From Umbilicaria muhlenbergii (taxonomy: Eukaryota > Ascomycota > Lecanoromycetes > Umbilicariales > Umbilicariaceae): DNA of 64,000 nucleotides. The stretch spans positions 248,001 through 312,000 of the forward strand of contig KK106986.1 in assembly GCA_000611775.1 (NCBI GenBank). The letters are read 5' to 3'. Positions 11,451 to 23,482 of this stretch are shown here, in pieces. Made by a program: the position numbers and the translations under genes. Below the pieces are notes generated by a model, which saw only the letters and a list, made by a program, of their open reading frames with translations, made no database searches and was not told the origin of the DNA. Positions within the stretch are counted from its first letter, which is position 1, and every line of letters starts with the position of its first letter.

Positions 11451-12589
11451 TGGAAATTGGAGTTGTGCTTGTACACCGAGAAAGACGGTAAGAAGGGAGA
11501 CGGTAAGAAGGGAGAAGGGAGAAGGGAGAAGGGAGAAGGGAGAAGGGAGAAGGGAGAAGGGAGAAGGGAGAAGGGAGAAGGGAGAAGGGAGAAATGAAGG
11601 CAGATGTAGGATGACTACATCATCAGACGTCTCACCCGGATGCCAAACTCTGTCTCCGCAGCGCATGCCGAGGTCGGGGCATTCGGTTCCCGTGTGTAAG
11701 ACGGCCAGCGGCGTGGGGGCTAATCACTAGTCACGCTCCGCTGCTGGCTGCTGGAAGAGCAGCGGTACAAATGATCCCGTCGTCGCAGTGGAGCAACATG
11801 CTGTCGCTAGGAACGAGTCAGCAAGGGCGACCGAGGGCCCTCAACTAACGCTTCATGTCTTCCTCGGAAATGAGTAAACTTGGGTGAGTCAAACACCAGC
11901 AAGGCGCACACTGCATCGAGAAAAGGCAACCCTCAGCAGTGCTCAGCAGCAAGTGTGGCAACCTGGCGAGATGCAGGCGTCTGAAAGTGGAGGACACTGG
12001 CGAGACTGGCTGTGAGGTTTGTCTGCAGGACGCGACAAGGCCTCCGGCTGAGGGGCCTGTCTTCTAGAGCCGAGCGGGACCTGGCGTCGTCGTCGCTGTA
12101 AGGCTGAGGAAGCTTGTCGCTCTTGAGCAGGCACTCTAAGGTAGCCTCGTCACCCCCGTCACACCCGTCACCCCCGTCACCCCCGTCACACCCAATCAAG
12201 GCCCGGCCATGCCAAGCATCGCAGATGATCCATCTCGCCCTGACAACGCTCACGGAACCTGCTGCAACACGCACACTTCTCGCTTCACCTACTCTCCAAT
12301 AGCTTCTTGCTGCCTTCTTTCATTGGCACATTGAGACCCTTCCTTTACTCTTCGAGCCGAAGCTACTTTGTATCCCACAATCCTGCGGCTTGTCCGGGAG
12401 CTCACTAAACCTGGACCCCCCCCACTCTGCTGAGACATGGCCTACCCTTAACTAAGCTTGGAGACCCACTGAAAAGGACTTGGTCAATGCACCCCGAAAC
12501 CCGCCCACTCTCTCCTTCTACCCCGAGAGGCACTGCACGCGGAAGGGTCAATCATTCACCGGCTGTCCATACCCGCCCCGAAAGCAGCG
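11451..12589. other. Divergent intergenic region between hydrolase and phospholipase D
   Basis: Apart from the heptamer repeat, it holds a short tandem array of CACCCCCGT-like units at about 12149-12190 and pyrimidine-rich sequence before the phospholipase D start. No gene is supported. It probably contains both promoters. Confidence 0.5.
11506..11589. repeat. Heptanucleotide tandem repeat, 12 copies of AGAAGGG
   Basis: Perfect 7-bp units run for 84 nt. Shorter imperfect related units lie just before it (about 11490-11505). It sits about 55 nt upstream of the chosen start of the minus-strand hydrolase, in its leader or promoter. On the minus strand it reads CCCTTCT, a pyrimidine-rich tract of a kind often seen in fungal promoters. 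Confidence 0.95.
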
Positions 12590-15500
12590 ATGGCGGACCC
12601 CAGAGATCAAAGCACCTCTCCAATGACCCAACACTCGGACCTTCACTCGTCTACAGCCCAGCAGCAACCAAACAGTACCCGACTTCCGCCTGCACAACCC
12701 ATCACCACCTGGGCTCCCATAAGAACAGACCAAGGCGTAAAAAGCTATGCGGACAGGACTGCCGAGCGGAACGGCGGTCCAATAGTACCAGCAACTCCAA
12801 ACGCCCCCCAAGCTATCACTACGACAGATGAATTTCCTTTCCCGAGATCGAATACAGCAGAAGGGCACGCCGTTGCGGATACAACTGGCTCAGGGGCGGG
12901 CAGATGGCCAGCAGTGGAAGGGTTGAACGAGATTCCCATCAGCGACGTCCTTGACTTCGCTGGTGCTCCGGACTCTCCTAGCGAAGGCCGGAAGAAGCCG
13001 AGCATGTCCGGTGTGCATACACCTCCAGCTCGACGCAGTGTCCAGTTTGCACGATCACCCCCCAACGTCGAGCAGGATGCTCCCACTCATTCAAGGTCAG
13101 GATCACAGCTTGATGAGGCCGAACCATCAACCAAAGATCGCCGGGGAATAGCCATCTTCTCTAAGCTACGAGCGCTGGCCGGAACATCTGGTATTTCCTC
13201 ACATGGCCGGAGTCAGAGCGGATTTACGGTTGGAGGTGACTCAATTGATGAAAGGTTCCCCGCGGAGCATTTCTCCCCGGATTCTGAAAGGGATGAGCCT
13301 CGCTACGCTCCTACGTTGGAAGAAGAAGGCAGTGAAATTGACGCCGACGCGGAACAAAGCACGGGAGAAGACACCGCAGGAGAATCTGACAATCGTAGGC
13401 GAAGGCGGAGGAGCCATCGACCACAAGACGGGCCTCAGACAGCACCGACGAGTCCCAAAACACCTTCGATTCGCGACTGGAGGCCAAGCATATTCTCGTC
13501 TACCTCTCAGACACCGCACGAGGGGTTCCGTCCTTCCTTCCTACCAAGGAGAGCAACAATGACTGATATCCCTCAAGAAGGGCGGCAAGGTGTGTCTGAA
13601 GACGAGGGCAGGGATCGTTTAAGTCGGAGCAGCCCATGGCAGCGGGGCCTGAGCTACAGCGCAATGCGCAGACCAAATCCGCAGCCATCGTCGGAAGCGC
13701 GGCGTCCCAGTAATTTCAGGCGAGCTCTGACCGGGCTTGGGGGGAGTGGGGAAGGTGCGGATGGCTCGCCATTCTCACCATGGAGGCATCGAAGTGGCGA
13801 CCGAACTTCCTCGGTGAGTGCGGCTAAATGGCGGCAGCTCAAAGCAAACATCAGGATGATTGGACGACGCAAGGTCGAGCATACAGTTGATCAAATAAAA
13901 TCCGCGGAACTGCTCGCAGAGCTCACGGCCGGGGTTCCTGCAGCGCTCCTCGTAGCTAGCATGTTTCAAAGGGACGAGCACGGAAACAGGAGGATACCAA
14001 TTCTGTTGGAGCAACTGAAAGTCCGCCTTACCGACAGCAGGCAGGTAGACTCCAAGTCTGGAGATCGTCACATGGTCTTTCGGATAGAGCTCGAGTATGG
14101 AAATGGCCTTACACGGATGAAATGGGTCATCCATCGAGCACTTAGGGACTTCGCCAATTTGCATGCCAGGTACAAACTTCAGATAGGGGCTCAGAAGTAT
14201 ATCCAATTGAAGGGAGACAAGGACTCACGGACAAAATTACCCCATTTTCCTCGGAGTACTTTTCCGTATCTTAGGGGAATTCGAGGCCTCGAGAGTGAGT
14301 CGGAAGATGATGAAGAGGTCGATGCAGATGCTACCGGTCCAAGTGGCGCTGATAACAGCGGCACGGAACGACCTGGCAAAAGGAGGAAAAGAAGGCCGTC
14401 AATGAGCGTCATGAGAAGGAGGTCCAGTGTCACTGGCCAGCATGACGGCGAAGCTTCAGGGGTCGCGACCCCAGCAAAAAGGGAGCCGTATCCGGAGAAG
14501 CAGCGCCGAAAACTCGAGCTATACTTGCAGCAGATGATTCGATATCTTATTTTCCGTCCAGAGAGTAATCGGCTATGCAAATTCCTCGAACTCTCGGCAC
14601 TAGGCGTTCGTCTGGCTGCTGAAGGAAGCTATCACGGCAAGGAAGGTTTACTGGTTATACAGTCTGGAAAAGGGGTAGACTTCAGGAGAGCTTGGACTCC
14701 GACCTTATTCAGAGGCCGGCATGGCCCAAAGTGGTTCCTTGTACGCCACAGCTACGTCGTCTGTGTAGATTCACCAGAGGAAATGAACATCTATGACGTC
14801 TTTCTTGTAGATTCTAGCTTTCAAGTTCAGACCCAGAAGAAGCGCCTACGAGATCAGAAACCCAAGGACCTGGCGAGAACAGCCAAGGAGAAGACTTCTC
14901 ATCCTCAGCATCATAGCTTGAAGCTCAGAAACTCTGAAAGGAGGCTCAAGCTTCTCGCAAAGAACGAGAGGCAGCTGCACCAATTCGAGGAGTCAATGAG
15001 GTTCATGTCTCAGAATACCCCTTGGAGCAAGCCAAATCGTTTCGAAAGTTTCGCTCCCGTACGATCAAACGTGTTCGCGCAGTGGCTTGTCGATGGCAGA
15101 GATTACATGTGGAATGTATCTCGAGCGATTAGCATGGCCAAAGATGTGATTTACATACACGATTGGTGGCTCAGTCCGGAGCTGTACATGCGAAGACCAG
15201 CCGCCATTAGCCAGAAATGGAGACTGGACAGGCTTATCCAACGAAAGGCACAGGAAGGAGTAAAGGTTTTTGTCATCGTATACCGCAATATCAACTCGGC
15301 CATTCCTATCGATTCCGAATACACTAAATTTTCTCTACTCGACCTACACCCGAATGTCTTTGTGCAGCGATCTCCGAACCAGTTCAGGCAGAACACTTTC
15401 TTTTGGGCTCATCACGAGAAGATCTGCATAGTAGATCACATGGTCGCTTTTGTTGGCGGCATTGACCTCTGCTTTGGAAGATGGGATACACCTCAGCACA

Positions 15501-18243
15501 CAGTCGTGGACGACAAGCTGACAGGGTTTGAGAAGTCCGACATGCCAAAGGATGCTGATCACTGTCAGTTATGGCCAGGGAAAGATTATTCTAATCCCAG
15601 AGTCCACGACTTCTATGCACTAGACAAGCCTTACGAAGAGATGTATGACAGATCAAAAATAGCCCGGATGCCGTGGCACGATATTTCAATGCAGGTAGTG
15701 GGACAGCCGGCTCGTGATCTTACAAGACACTTCGTTCAACGATGGAACTACGTCCTACGACAGCGCAAACCAACTCGTCCTACACCATTCTTACTTCCTC
15801 CACCGGACTTCAATCCAGCCGAACTTGAGGCGTTGGGGCTCGATGGGACCTGCGAGGTCCAGGTTTTGCGCTCCTGCTCTTGGTGGTCGATGGGGACACC
15901 CGATAAGACCGAGTGCAGCATCATGAACGCTTACATCAAGATGATTGAGGAATCTGATCATTTCGTATACATTGAGAACCAATTCTTCATCAGCAGCTGT
16001 GAGGTTGAGGGAACAAGGATTGAGAATCACATTGGCGATGCACTAGTCGAACGCATATCAAGGGCCTCTCAGAAGGGCGAAGATTGGCGTGCCGTTATCG
16101 TCATTCCGCTCATGCCTGGCTTCCAAAATACTGTCGATAGTCAGGATGGAACGAGCATCAGGCTGATAATGCAATGTCAATTCAGAAGCATCAATCGAGG
16201 CGAGGCGTCCATCTTTGGCAGACTTCGCGCGCAGGGTATTGAGCCTGAGGATTACATACAGTTCTATAGTCTTCGGTCATGGGGCAAGATTGGTCCCACC
16301 AAGCAACTCGTTACTGAGCAACTCTATATTCACGCGAAAGTCATGGTTGTTGATGATCGGGCTGCCATTATTGGGTCTGCAAATATCAACGAGCGCTCAA
16401 TGCTTGGCTCACGAGATTCGGAATGCGCAGCTGTGGTACGGGACACGGATATGCTATGGTCAACTATGGCCGGCGAACCATACTTGGTAGGACGCTTTCC
16501 TCACACCCTACGTATGCGCTTGATGCGAGAGCATCTCGGCCTTGACGTTGACGCAATAATGGAGGAGGAGCGGGAAGCAGATGCGGACGGCAAGGACGAT
16601 CAGTGGGAGCGCGATATGGATAAATTCCATAGTGGAGATGGTGCGTCACAAGCATCTGAAGCGGATCGCGAGACGGAGCAGAGGCTACTGGACTCGAAGC
16701 ATACAATCCAGGACGAGCTGCTTATCAAGTCAGAGAAGATGTTTAGTTTCAATCACGACGTTGATTGGGAGCAAGCCAACAACCCCAACCTGAAAGTGAA
16801 CAAAAAGCTCACTGAAGACCCACGAATCACCGGCAACGCAACGCACAAGAAAGACGTCGATGGTGAAGGCGCAGACAGGTTCAAAGAAATAGATGAATCC
16901 GGGCTGGCTAACGGCCGGGATACCAAGCTTGTCAGTGGCGATAAAGAAGTCCTTGTAGCATCAAGTGCTCCCGAAGGCAAAGCGGCCCGGGCACATAGGA
17001 AAGAAAGTGTGTCCACAAAACGGTCTCCAGCTCGAAGCACGGATGATGTCGGGAATGCTGCGCCGCCTCCTGCTCCGAAGCTGCCTCGAATGACGACCTC
17101 GCAACTTGGCTTGCCTATGTTGTCGCAACTTCCTCCTCTACCTAACACAGACGATACCGATATCGGCGGGCCATCAATTCAGCGTACCTTTTCCCCAAAA
17201 ACTGCGGACGTCCTCAATCCTCTCGTCGCCGATATGAAACGACCCTATGTTGACAGAGACTGTATGCGAGATCCACTAAACGACTCCTTCTACCTGGACA
17301 TATGGCAAGCCGTCGCAGAGAACAACACCAAGTTGTTCCGTACAGTGTTCCGCTGCATGCCGGACAATGAAGTCAAGACCTGGAAGGAGTACAAAGAATA
17401 CTTTACTTATGCTGAGCGCTTCTCACAGGCCCAGGGAGGTGGGAAGAGTAAAGATCGCATCCAGCAGGAAGCACCCGGCTCAAGTGGTCCGCCTGGGCAA
17501 GTTGCACTGACCGAGAAGCTCCGTCTGCTCGGTACGATCGGTGAAAAAGCCGGCGATGCTACGGAAAAAACGGAGGGGCTTGGCGAAAAGCTCATCCATA
17601 GTATCTTACCTCACAAACATCACCAAGCTACAGAAAGCCATAACCAACATCCGATGGGAAATGTAGGGGACTGGGCAGCCGAAGCCAACATGGAAGAGGC
17701 CAGACGGCAAGATAAGGAAGCCAAGCGGAAGGTCGGAGCTAGCCACGGCTCTCACGGAAGTGACGAAGTCTTTGACGAGAAAACCACACTCCGACCATCC
17801 ACCGAAGCGGGCAATGGTTTCGGGCCTTTGAACACCACGTCGACCCTGGATGCTGAAAAGACGCGCAACCTGTCACATGTCGGACATTCCGAGACCCTGA
17901 ACATGGACGGCTCTACGCAGAAGCGGAGGAGAAGAGCGACGACACGGAGCTCGAAACGAGAATTCCGTGCTAGTGACGACCTGATCAGCCATGCGGATGG
18001 CGAAGAGTTGATGAAGATGACGCAGGGTCACTTGGTGGTTTGGCCGTATGATTGGTAAGTCACTTAGATATAAGTGTCCCATGGTGGTAATAGTTGGCTA
18101 ATACAGTTCGACAGGCTTGCAAAAGAAGAGCAAGGAGGGAATTGGCTGTACAGTATCGATCAGCTGGCGCCACTGGAAATATAGTAAGTTCATTACTCTA
18201 CACCAGATAAGGGGCCAAAGCTAACAGTTTCAATAGCAACTGA
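12590..18243 (+). CDS. SPO14: Phospholipase D (Spo14/PLD1 type) with PX, PH and two HKD motifs
   Basis: One very long exon (12590-18054), then exon 2 from 18115. Stopping at the TAG at 18182-18184 ends the protein ...LAPLEI. A further consensus intron (18184-18236, GTAAGT, CTAAC, TAG) would instead end it ...LEIYN at 18243; I prefer the second. About 1,840 aa, normal for filamentous-fungal PLD1. A disordered Ser/Pro-rich N-terminus (1-470) is followed by a PX region (about 484-560), a PH-like region, HKD1 as HHEKICIVD (about 941) and HKD2 as HAKVMVVD (about 1247) with SANINERSMLGSRDSE after it. It hydrolyses phosphatidylcholine to phosphatidic acid and choline at membranes. In yeast it is needed for prospore-membrane formation and some secretion. 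All catalytic residues are present. Confidence 0.95.
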
Positions 18244-19106
18244 ACATGCAATGTTCACCCTCGGCTTCAGGTTTAGTTTCCTTACAGGGCGACTGTGCTT
18301 TCGTCTCTGAAGGTCTGCATCTGATAGTGCTGGGCTATGGCTTGACTGGATTTTAGGCAAAACTGATTGGCCTCCCCGCGATGGGGCCCGATCCCGCAGT
18401 TTTTGGGCTTCTTGCTGTATTTATTGTTTGTCTGCTGCACATACATGGTGAAAGCATAAACTGTTTGTCTGTCATGAGCAGGGCGCCGCGGTAGGTAGGG
18501 AAGGCTTAGAGCACATACCCATTGGCTTGTTTGGTTTTGCCTTGTAGAATGGTCCTGATATTAAGGGACTTTGTAGATATGTATGTATTGGTACCAAAAA
18601 GAATGCAGTAACATAGAGTTATGGTTTCGAAGGGTGTAGGCGTCTCTACTGACTGGGAAATCACAGGTAAGTAGTGTAATACTCCAGAGCTCTAAGAGCC
18701 TTGCGGGTTTGGCTCTAAACGCTTTAGCAACCTTGAGAACGCTAAGAGCCCTAAGAACTCTACGGACTTGAAGAACTTTAATAACCCAAAGCACTTCCAA
18801 AGAACCCCGAGGGCAATCTCAACCATTGCCCACAAACAAAAATAATTACATATATAAACGGCACTCAAGTCCCACCAACGACTGGCCACTCACTCACTCA
18901 CTCCATTCACGACCCTCTGCGCCGCATTATCCCCTCCCAAACAACCTCCCCAGCACAACATCCCCCCCACCGGGCCCTGAGCCGCACTCCCGCACATTAC
19001 ATCTATCCACCCTTCCAACCCCTATAATCTCAGCTTTCGTTTCCACGACCCCCAGTCTCGGCCCTCAGCCCTCAGCCCTGCAGTACAGTACCAGTACCAA
19101 CGCGAT
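18244..19106. other. Convergent intergenic region
   Basis: It lies between the 3' ends of phospholipase D and the minus-strand membrane-protein gene. At about 18690-18780 there are degenerate direct repeats of a CTAAGAGCC/CTAAGAACT-like unit. From about 18890 to 19090 the plus strand is C-rich and G-poor. No gene is seen. Confidence 0.45.
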
Positions 19107-20563
19107 TCAAAACCACCTCGCCCCAACATCAGTCACATAGCCATACCCGCTCAACCCCGCCTCCGTCTGCGTCTGCGTCTGCCTCTCCATCTCCCTCCCC
19201 TCCACCCTCCTCTCCAGCCTCCCCTCCTCCTCCTCGCCGTCAACAACATACTCATACCCCCCCACCCCCTCTCCCTCTCCCTCTCCTCCTCTCCCCCCCC
19301 TTCTCTCCGGTATCGGACGAAACCCGCCCGCCAACCCGGCAGTCCCACGACCGAGGTCCTCTCGTGCCTGGCCGACTTCATCTTCCCACCTGCGCGGGCT
19401 TCCAGACCTCGCCGTTTCCACTCCGGTCCCGATACCCGTTTCCGTTCGACGGCTTTCTTCGCCCGCGCACCCTGTTTCTCTGTCTGCGCCTCCGCAGCAC
19501 CCTCCTCCTTCCCCTCCTCCCCCACCGACCCCGTCTCCACCCCGTTCCATATCCGCATCCGCATCCGCATCCGCCACCCCTGCCCCCTCTCCCTCCTCCG
19601 CCCCCATGACCAGCTCGATCTTCGCCGTCTTCCACCTCAGCAACCGGTTCTGCCGTTCCAACCCTGCGAGCTGGCTGCGCGTGCGGCGGCGGTGGAGAAG
19701 CGTGTAGAGGAGGAGGGAGAGGAGGGAGAGGGTCAGGGGGATGGTGGTGAGGAGGAGGAGGAGGAGGAGGAGGGATGGGCTAGTGTGGGCGGAGGGGACC
19801 GGGGGGGAGGCGGGTTGGGAAGTAGATGCAGAGGAGGTGGTGGATACGGAGGAAGTGGTGGGGCCGGTGGGAGTGGGGAATGGTGACGGGGTGGTTTGGT
19901 GGGTGGAAGCGGAAGCGGAAGCGGAAGCGGAAGCGGAGAAGGGGGGCGCGGTGGAGGTGCCGGTGAAGGAGTAGGAGGAGCGGGATGTAGATGCTTTGGA
20001 GACGGGGAGGGTGGTGGCGGTTTCGATGGCGGCGGATGATGAGGAGGTGTTGGTGGGTGTTTGAGTGGCAGGGGTTTCCAACTTGAAGGTGTTGGAAGAG
20101 TTGGCGCAACAGGTGGAGGAGGTGGGGTCGGAGGTACAGCAATAAGTACTCGACCCGTTGACGGTACCGCAAGAGATGATGGATGCGTCGCTGCTGGAGA
20201 TGCGTTGAACAGATGTGCATCGAGTTCGAAGTTAGACAGATAAACTTACTTCGCTTCGTTCAAACACAGCCATAAGCATTCGAGCGACTTCCAGCTATTA
20301 TCAGTGCAGCTCCCTCGAATGTAGGTGACATTTCCGCTTGCTTGCTGGGTCTCGCATAGGCCGTTGGAAAGACAGGTTTGGCCTGCACTGCAGCACATGG
20401 AGGCGGGAGCGGAGGGGTTGCATGAGTGAGACGAAGGGGAGAGGGAGCCGGAGGGAGAGTAGCATTGGGGAGAAGCGGCGCGGGTCGTTGTGAGAAGGGA
20501 GAAGATGAGGATTGAGATAACGGAGAGAAGGTTGATAGAACTGGGAGTATTGGCATTAGACAT
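19107..20563 (-). CDS. Single-pass membrane protein with Cys-rich ectodomain (sensor-like)
   Basis: Two exons on the minus strand, 20563-20250 and 20193-19107 (56-nt intron), 466 aa. Signal peptide at about 1-29, ending in TTTRA. The ectodomain has many Cys (CYSPSGS, CCSAGQTC, SCGTVNGSSTYCC, STCC), then a Ser/Thr/Pro-rich stalk that includes an (SA) repeat encoded by a GGAAGC hexamer (read on plus). A strong transmembrane segment of about 25 leucine-rich residues follows, with an Arg-rich stop-transfer RRRTRSQ. The tail has an acidic (AD) repeat and a Gly/Glu-rich region. This layout is common in fungal cell-surface proteins resembling Wsc/Mid2-type sensors. Homology to those is not shown; only the architecture is. 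Codon use in the tail is strongly GC-biased and low in complexity. Confidence 0.75.
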
Positions 20564-21308
20564 TATTACACCGCTTCGAGGAAAAGGCTGAAAGAGCAGA
20601 AAAAAGGACCAGAGTGGCCTGATAAATATACATCACGACGCAAGATCATACGATCGCACGCTCCAAGTCTATCTAAGCAGTTTGATAGTGGCGAGCCCCA
20701 CCGTACGGACGAGAGAGGATATAAAAAGAAGGTGAAATGGATAGAAAGTCCGGAGGATAAACTCTTTATCTCGCCGAGGTCTGCACGAACGGGCACCAGC
20801 GGCCATCAAGCCTAAACCGTCAAAAGGATGCAAACAAGAAAGAGGAGCGGGTATGGAGAAGAGCCCTAGAAAGGCATGACCTTTGATCTGAAACGGCGGG
20901 GAGCGGATGTACCGATAGTGGCGACTGATCCGTCTCAGGGTTTAAACGCGGTGTCTTGATAGGCTACAGATGCAGGAACGTCGCCACTCAACGAACGCAA
21001 CCCTATTTCTGGTGAAAGAAAGGTCGGCCTATAGGGTATTGGAAATCCGAGCCGTAGGGATAGAAGAGCTCTATCCTCCTAACCGATGCGCAAGAAGCGG
21101 CAGCTTCCTCTCTCAGTTGACACGCTGCCTGAACCCAAGAGCACTTGGGTCGGCTACAATCTCCATGAATAAAAGCCAATCCTTTGTTGAGATTAAGGAA
21201 AGACGATCATCTCAAATGTCTGCTGGCAGGATTGGCCATCTCCGCGACGATTTTTTGTAAATTTGGAACGCGAACTTCCACTGGAGTAGCCCTAGACCCT
21301 CGTTCGTT
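20564..21308. other. Intergenic, 5' flank of the membrane-protein gene
   Basis: No domain-bearing frame. It contains the presumed promoter of the membrane-protein gene (minus strand) and the 3' flank of the small PLD gene. Confidence 0.4.
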
Positions 21309-22739
21309 TCATGTATCGCCGTAATACCTTTCAATTCTCCCCTTTAGCCTCTCGTGCACATTTCTACTAACTGTCTCTGCGAACCCTTCATCGTAGATTG
21401 CAAGTCCTAACTCTTGACTCGTATACCAACTTGCTCGATCCATGTTCCCACTTCCTAGTACTACCACCTCCCCATCCACAATCGTGCATTTAAGGTGCAA
21501 CTTAACAGGCTCTGTGGCTCTATACTCCGTCGCAACTGTAAGAAGCGGGCGGTAACATCCAATTTTCAAAGCTCCTATTCGCCCCCGTCCTTCTTCCAAA
21601 GAACTGCCGTCACGCCCGGTTGAAGTTTGGCGAGACCGCGTGATTTTCCTGTGGGCTCGAGCCAGCTTCCACAGGAATACTTCAGTGATTGTTCCGGCTG
21701 TGAGCAGTTGCTCTAAAAGCATCATCCTCCGGTTGGTAATAATTTCAACGTCCACGCCGCGCCCTAGGGCGGAAAGAAGAAGTGGTAGCACTGGAGGCGC
21801 AGTAAAGTTTGGAGTTGTGATAAAGATGGAGGATGTAGCGGTGCTGAAAAGGTGTGTGAGAAAGGTATTGAGTGGAGTTGATGGGGGTGGAGAAGCTGAA
21901 AGAGGGAAGGGACGAAATTGCGGATTGCAGTGGTAGGGAGAGGGGAGGAGGATGGCCGTATGATCAGAGCCAGATGACAGCGAAAGGTGCAGGGGGAGAG
22001 CATTGGAAGACTCGAGGAGCACACTGCCCGGTGGCAAGCTTTCAGTAATCGGCCGCGGATCTGTAGTGGTGTCGGCCATATTGGCTGGTAACGTAGGCAA
22101 ATCATTCCTACCCCAGAAATTGCGCCAATACTCGACTAGCTTCCCAACCATAGGTCCATCAACCTCGATGCACCCTTCGAACCAGCTCTCCCAGCTAAGG
22201 TTGCAGCTAGGAAGAAACGCGCGCTGTCGGTCAATGATTATGTACTTTGGATGCATAACACTAAAGGGCCGCATGAAGATGCTTTTGACCTGAAGGTCTA
22301 GTCCCTGAAGCTCGTCTGGTGGTGGTAAGCCGAGCTTCGAGGCCCACCTTGAAGGTGGATAAACGTAGCCACTGGGAGTCGAGGTATGGAAGAGCATTTG
22401 CAAAGGGGAGCGAGAAGAGAAGCACAAGCGGACACGGAGCTTGGAGCCGCCATTTGGAGAACGGGCAGTAACTGCAGAAGAAAGAGCGCGAAGGGTAGAG
22501 GAGAGCTCGGTTAGGCAAAGGGAGGGTGCCCAGAAGCAGGTTACGAAGAGGATTTCGTGAGAAGCAGAGGAGAGGGCTGGGAGGAGGGTATGGTGATATA
22601 TAGATGAGCCGTTGCCTAGAGTGAGACTTTGAAGAGAGCAATTTGCAAGGAGTGTCGGTGGACAATATTGGTTGCTGAATGGTTGCATTGTGGGGTGTAG
22701 GGGCCTCGAATAGAGCGTTGCACAATCTTTTGGTATCAT
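21309..22739 (-). CDS. PLD-superfamily phosphodiesterase, small type
   Basis: Single exon, 476 aa. Two HKD-type motifs are visible: HPKYIIID followed by the conserved LPSCNLSWESWFEG, and HLKCTIVDG followed by GSGNMDRASWYTSQELG near the C-terminus. This is the bacterial-type/cardiolipin-synthase-like layout without PX or PH domains, so it is a separate family from the Spo14 enzyme nearby. It could act on phospholipids or, as other family members do, on nucleic acids; the sequence does not decide. The N-terminus has no clear signal peptide. A second in-frame ATG lies 17 codons downstream (at MQPFSNQ) and could be the true start. Confidence 0.82.
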   Translation of the reverse strand: MIPKDCATLYSRPLHPTMQPFSNQYCPPTLLANCSLQSLTLGNGSSIYHHTLLPALSSASHEILFVTCFWAPSLCLTELSSTLRALSSAVTARSPNGGSKLRVRLCFSSRSPLQMLFHTSTPSGYVYPPSRWASKLGLPPPDELQGLDLQVKSIFMRPFSVMHPKYIIIDRQRAFLPSCNLSWESWFEGCIEVDGPMVGKLVEYWRNFWGRNDLPTLPANMADTTTDPRPITESLPPGSVLLESSNALPLHLSLSSGSDHTAILLPSPYHCNPQFRPFPLSASPPPSTPLNTFLTHLFSTATSSIFITTPNFTAPPVLPLLLSALGRGVDVEIITNRRMMLLEQLLTAGTITEVFLWKLARAHRKITRSRQTSTGRDGSSLEEGRGRIGALKIGCYRPLLTVATEYRATEPVKLHLKCTIVDGEVVVLGSGNMDRASWYTSQELGLAIYDEGFAETVSRNVHERLKGRIERYYGDT

Positions 22740-23482
22740 CGGCCGAGTGCTTAGCGAGGGTTCACAACCGATCTAGGCTCTAGCATGCTTAACTGGAAGG
22801 TAGCACAAAAGGAAGCATCAAATCACCCTTGACCGTTCGAACTTGACTCTCCATTTTGTGACATTCATTGCACTATAGCCCACTAATTATACATGTATGA
22901 TACACATCCTGGGTACTATGTCTATATATTCCTCAATTTCGTCAGAGACTTCTTCTACTATCGCTTATCATCAAGTATCTTCAAATATCATCAGTCCTCA
23001 TCAGTCCTCATCAGTCCTCACCAATCTTCGTCAGATACATTCCAGATTGGTGGTTCAAGTAGTCAGCTGACTCCTTACAACTTCATTCCTATCGTCCGCA
23101 GAATGCCTTCACCCGTCTTTGGAAAGCTCGTCGGTACGACGCCGCCGCTTTCTGCAGCACCAGACTGCTAACGAGGTTGACTGGGCAAATGGTGAGAGAT
23201 TCGAGGCTCCTTTGGAATTCGTTTTAGTCCTGGGCGATTTCGTGAGGAACAGTGCCGCTGGACAACACATACAAGAAAGCCTAAAGCGATGCGAAGGAAA
23301 GCGGTCCTCGAAACAAGTTGCATATGATATCCATTCAAGCTAGGCTTTTGTTTGATATGCACCACGAATGCTTCCACCATTGCCGCGCAACTCGCTGCCC
23401 ACGGAGGATAAGTTATCCATCAGATGCACCTAAACTCCCAACCATCATCTTGCCAAGGATCGCTTCCTCGAGAAAGGACCGC
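22740..23482. other. Intergenic with short direct repeats
   Basis: A 10-bp unit, TCCTCATCAG, is repeated about three times at 22985-23020. The short frame starting at 23103 (MPSPVFGKLV) is too short to support. Nothing else is recognised. Confidence 0.45.

Noticed and set aside
19364-19974. Several long plus- and minus-strand frames rich in Pro, Arg, Gly or Glu
   Set aside because: They are shadows of the low-complexity coding region of the minus-strand membrane-protein gene.
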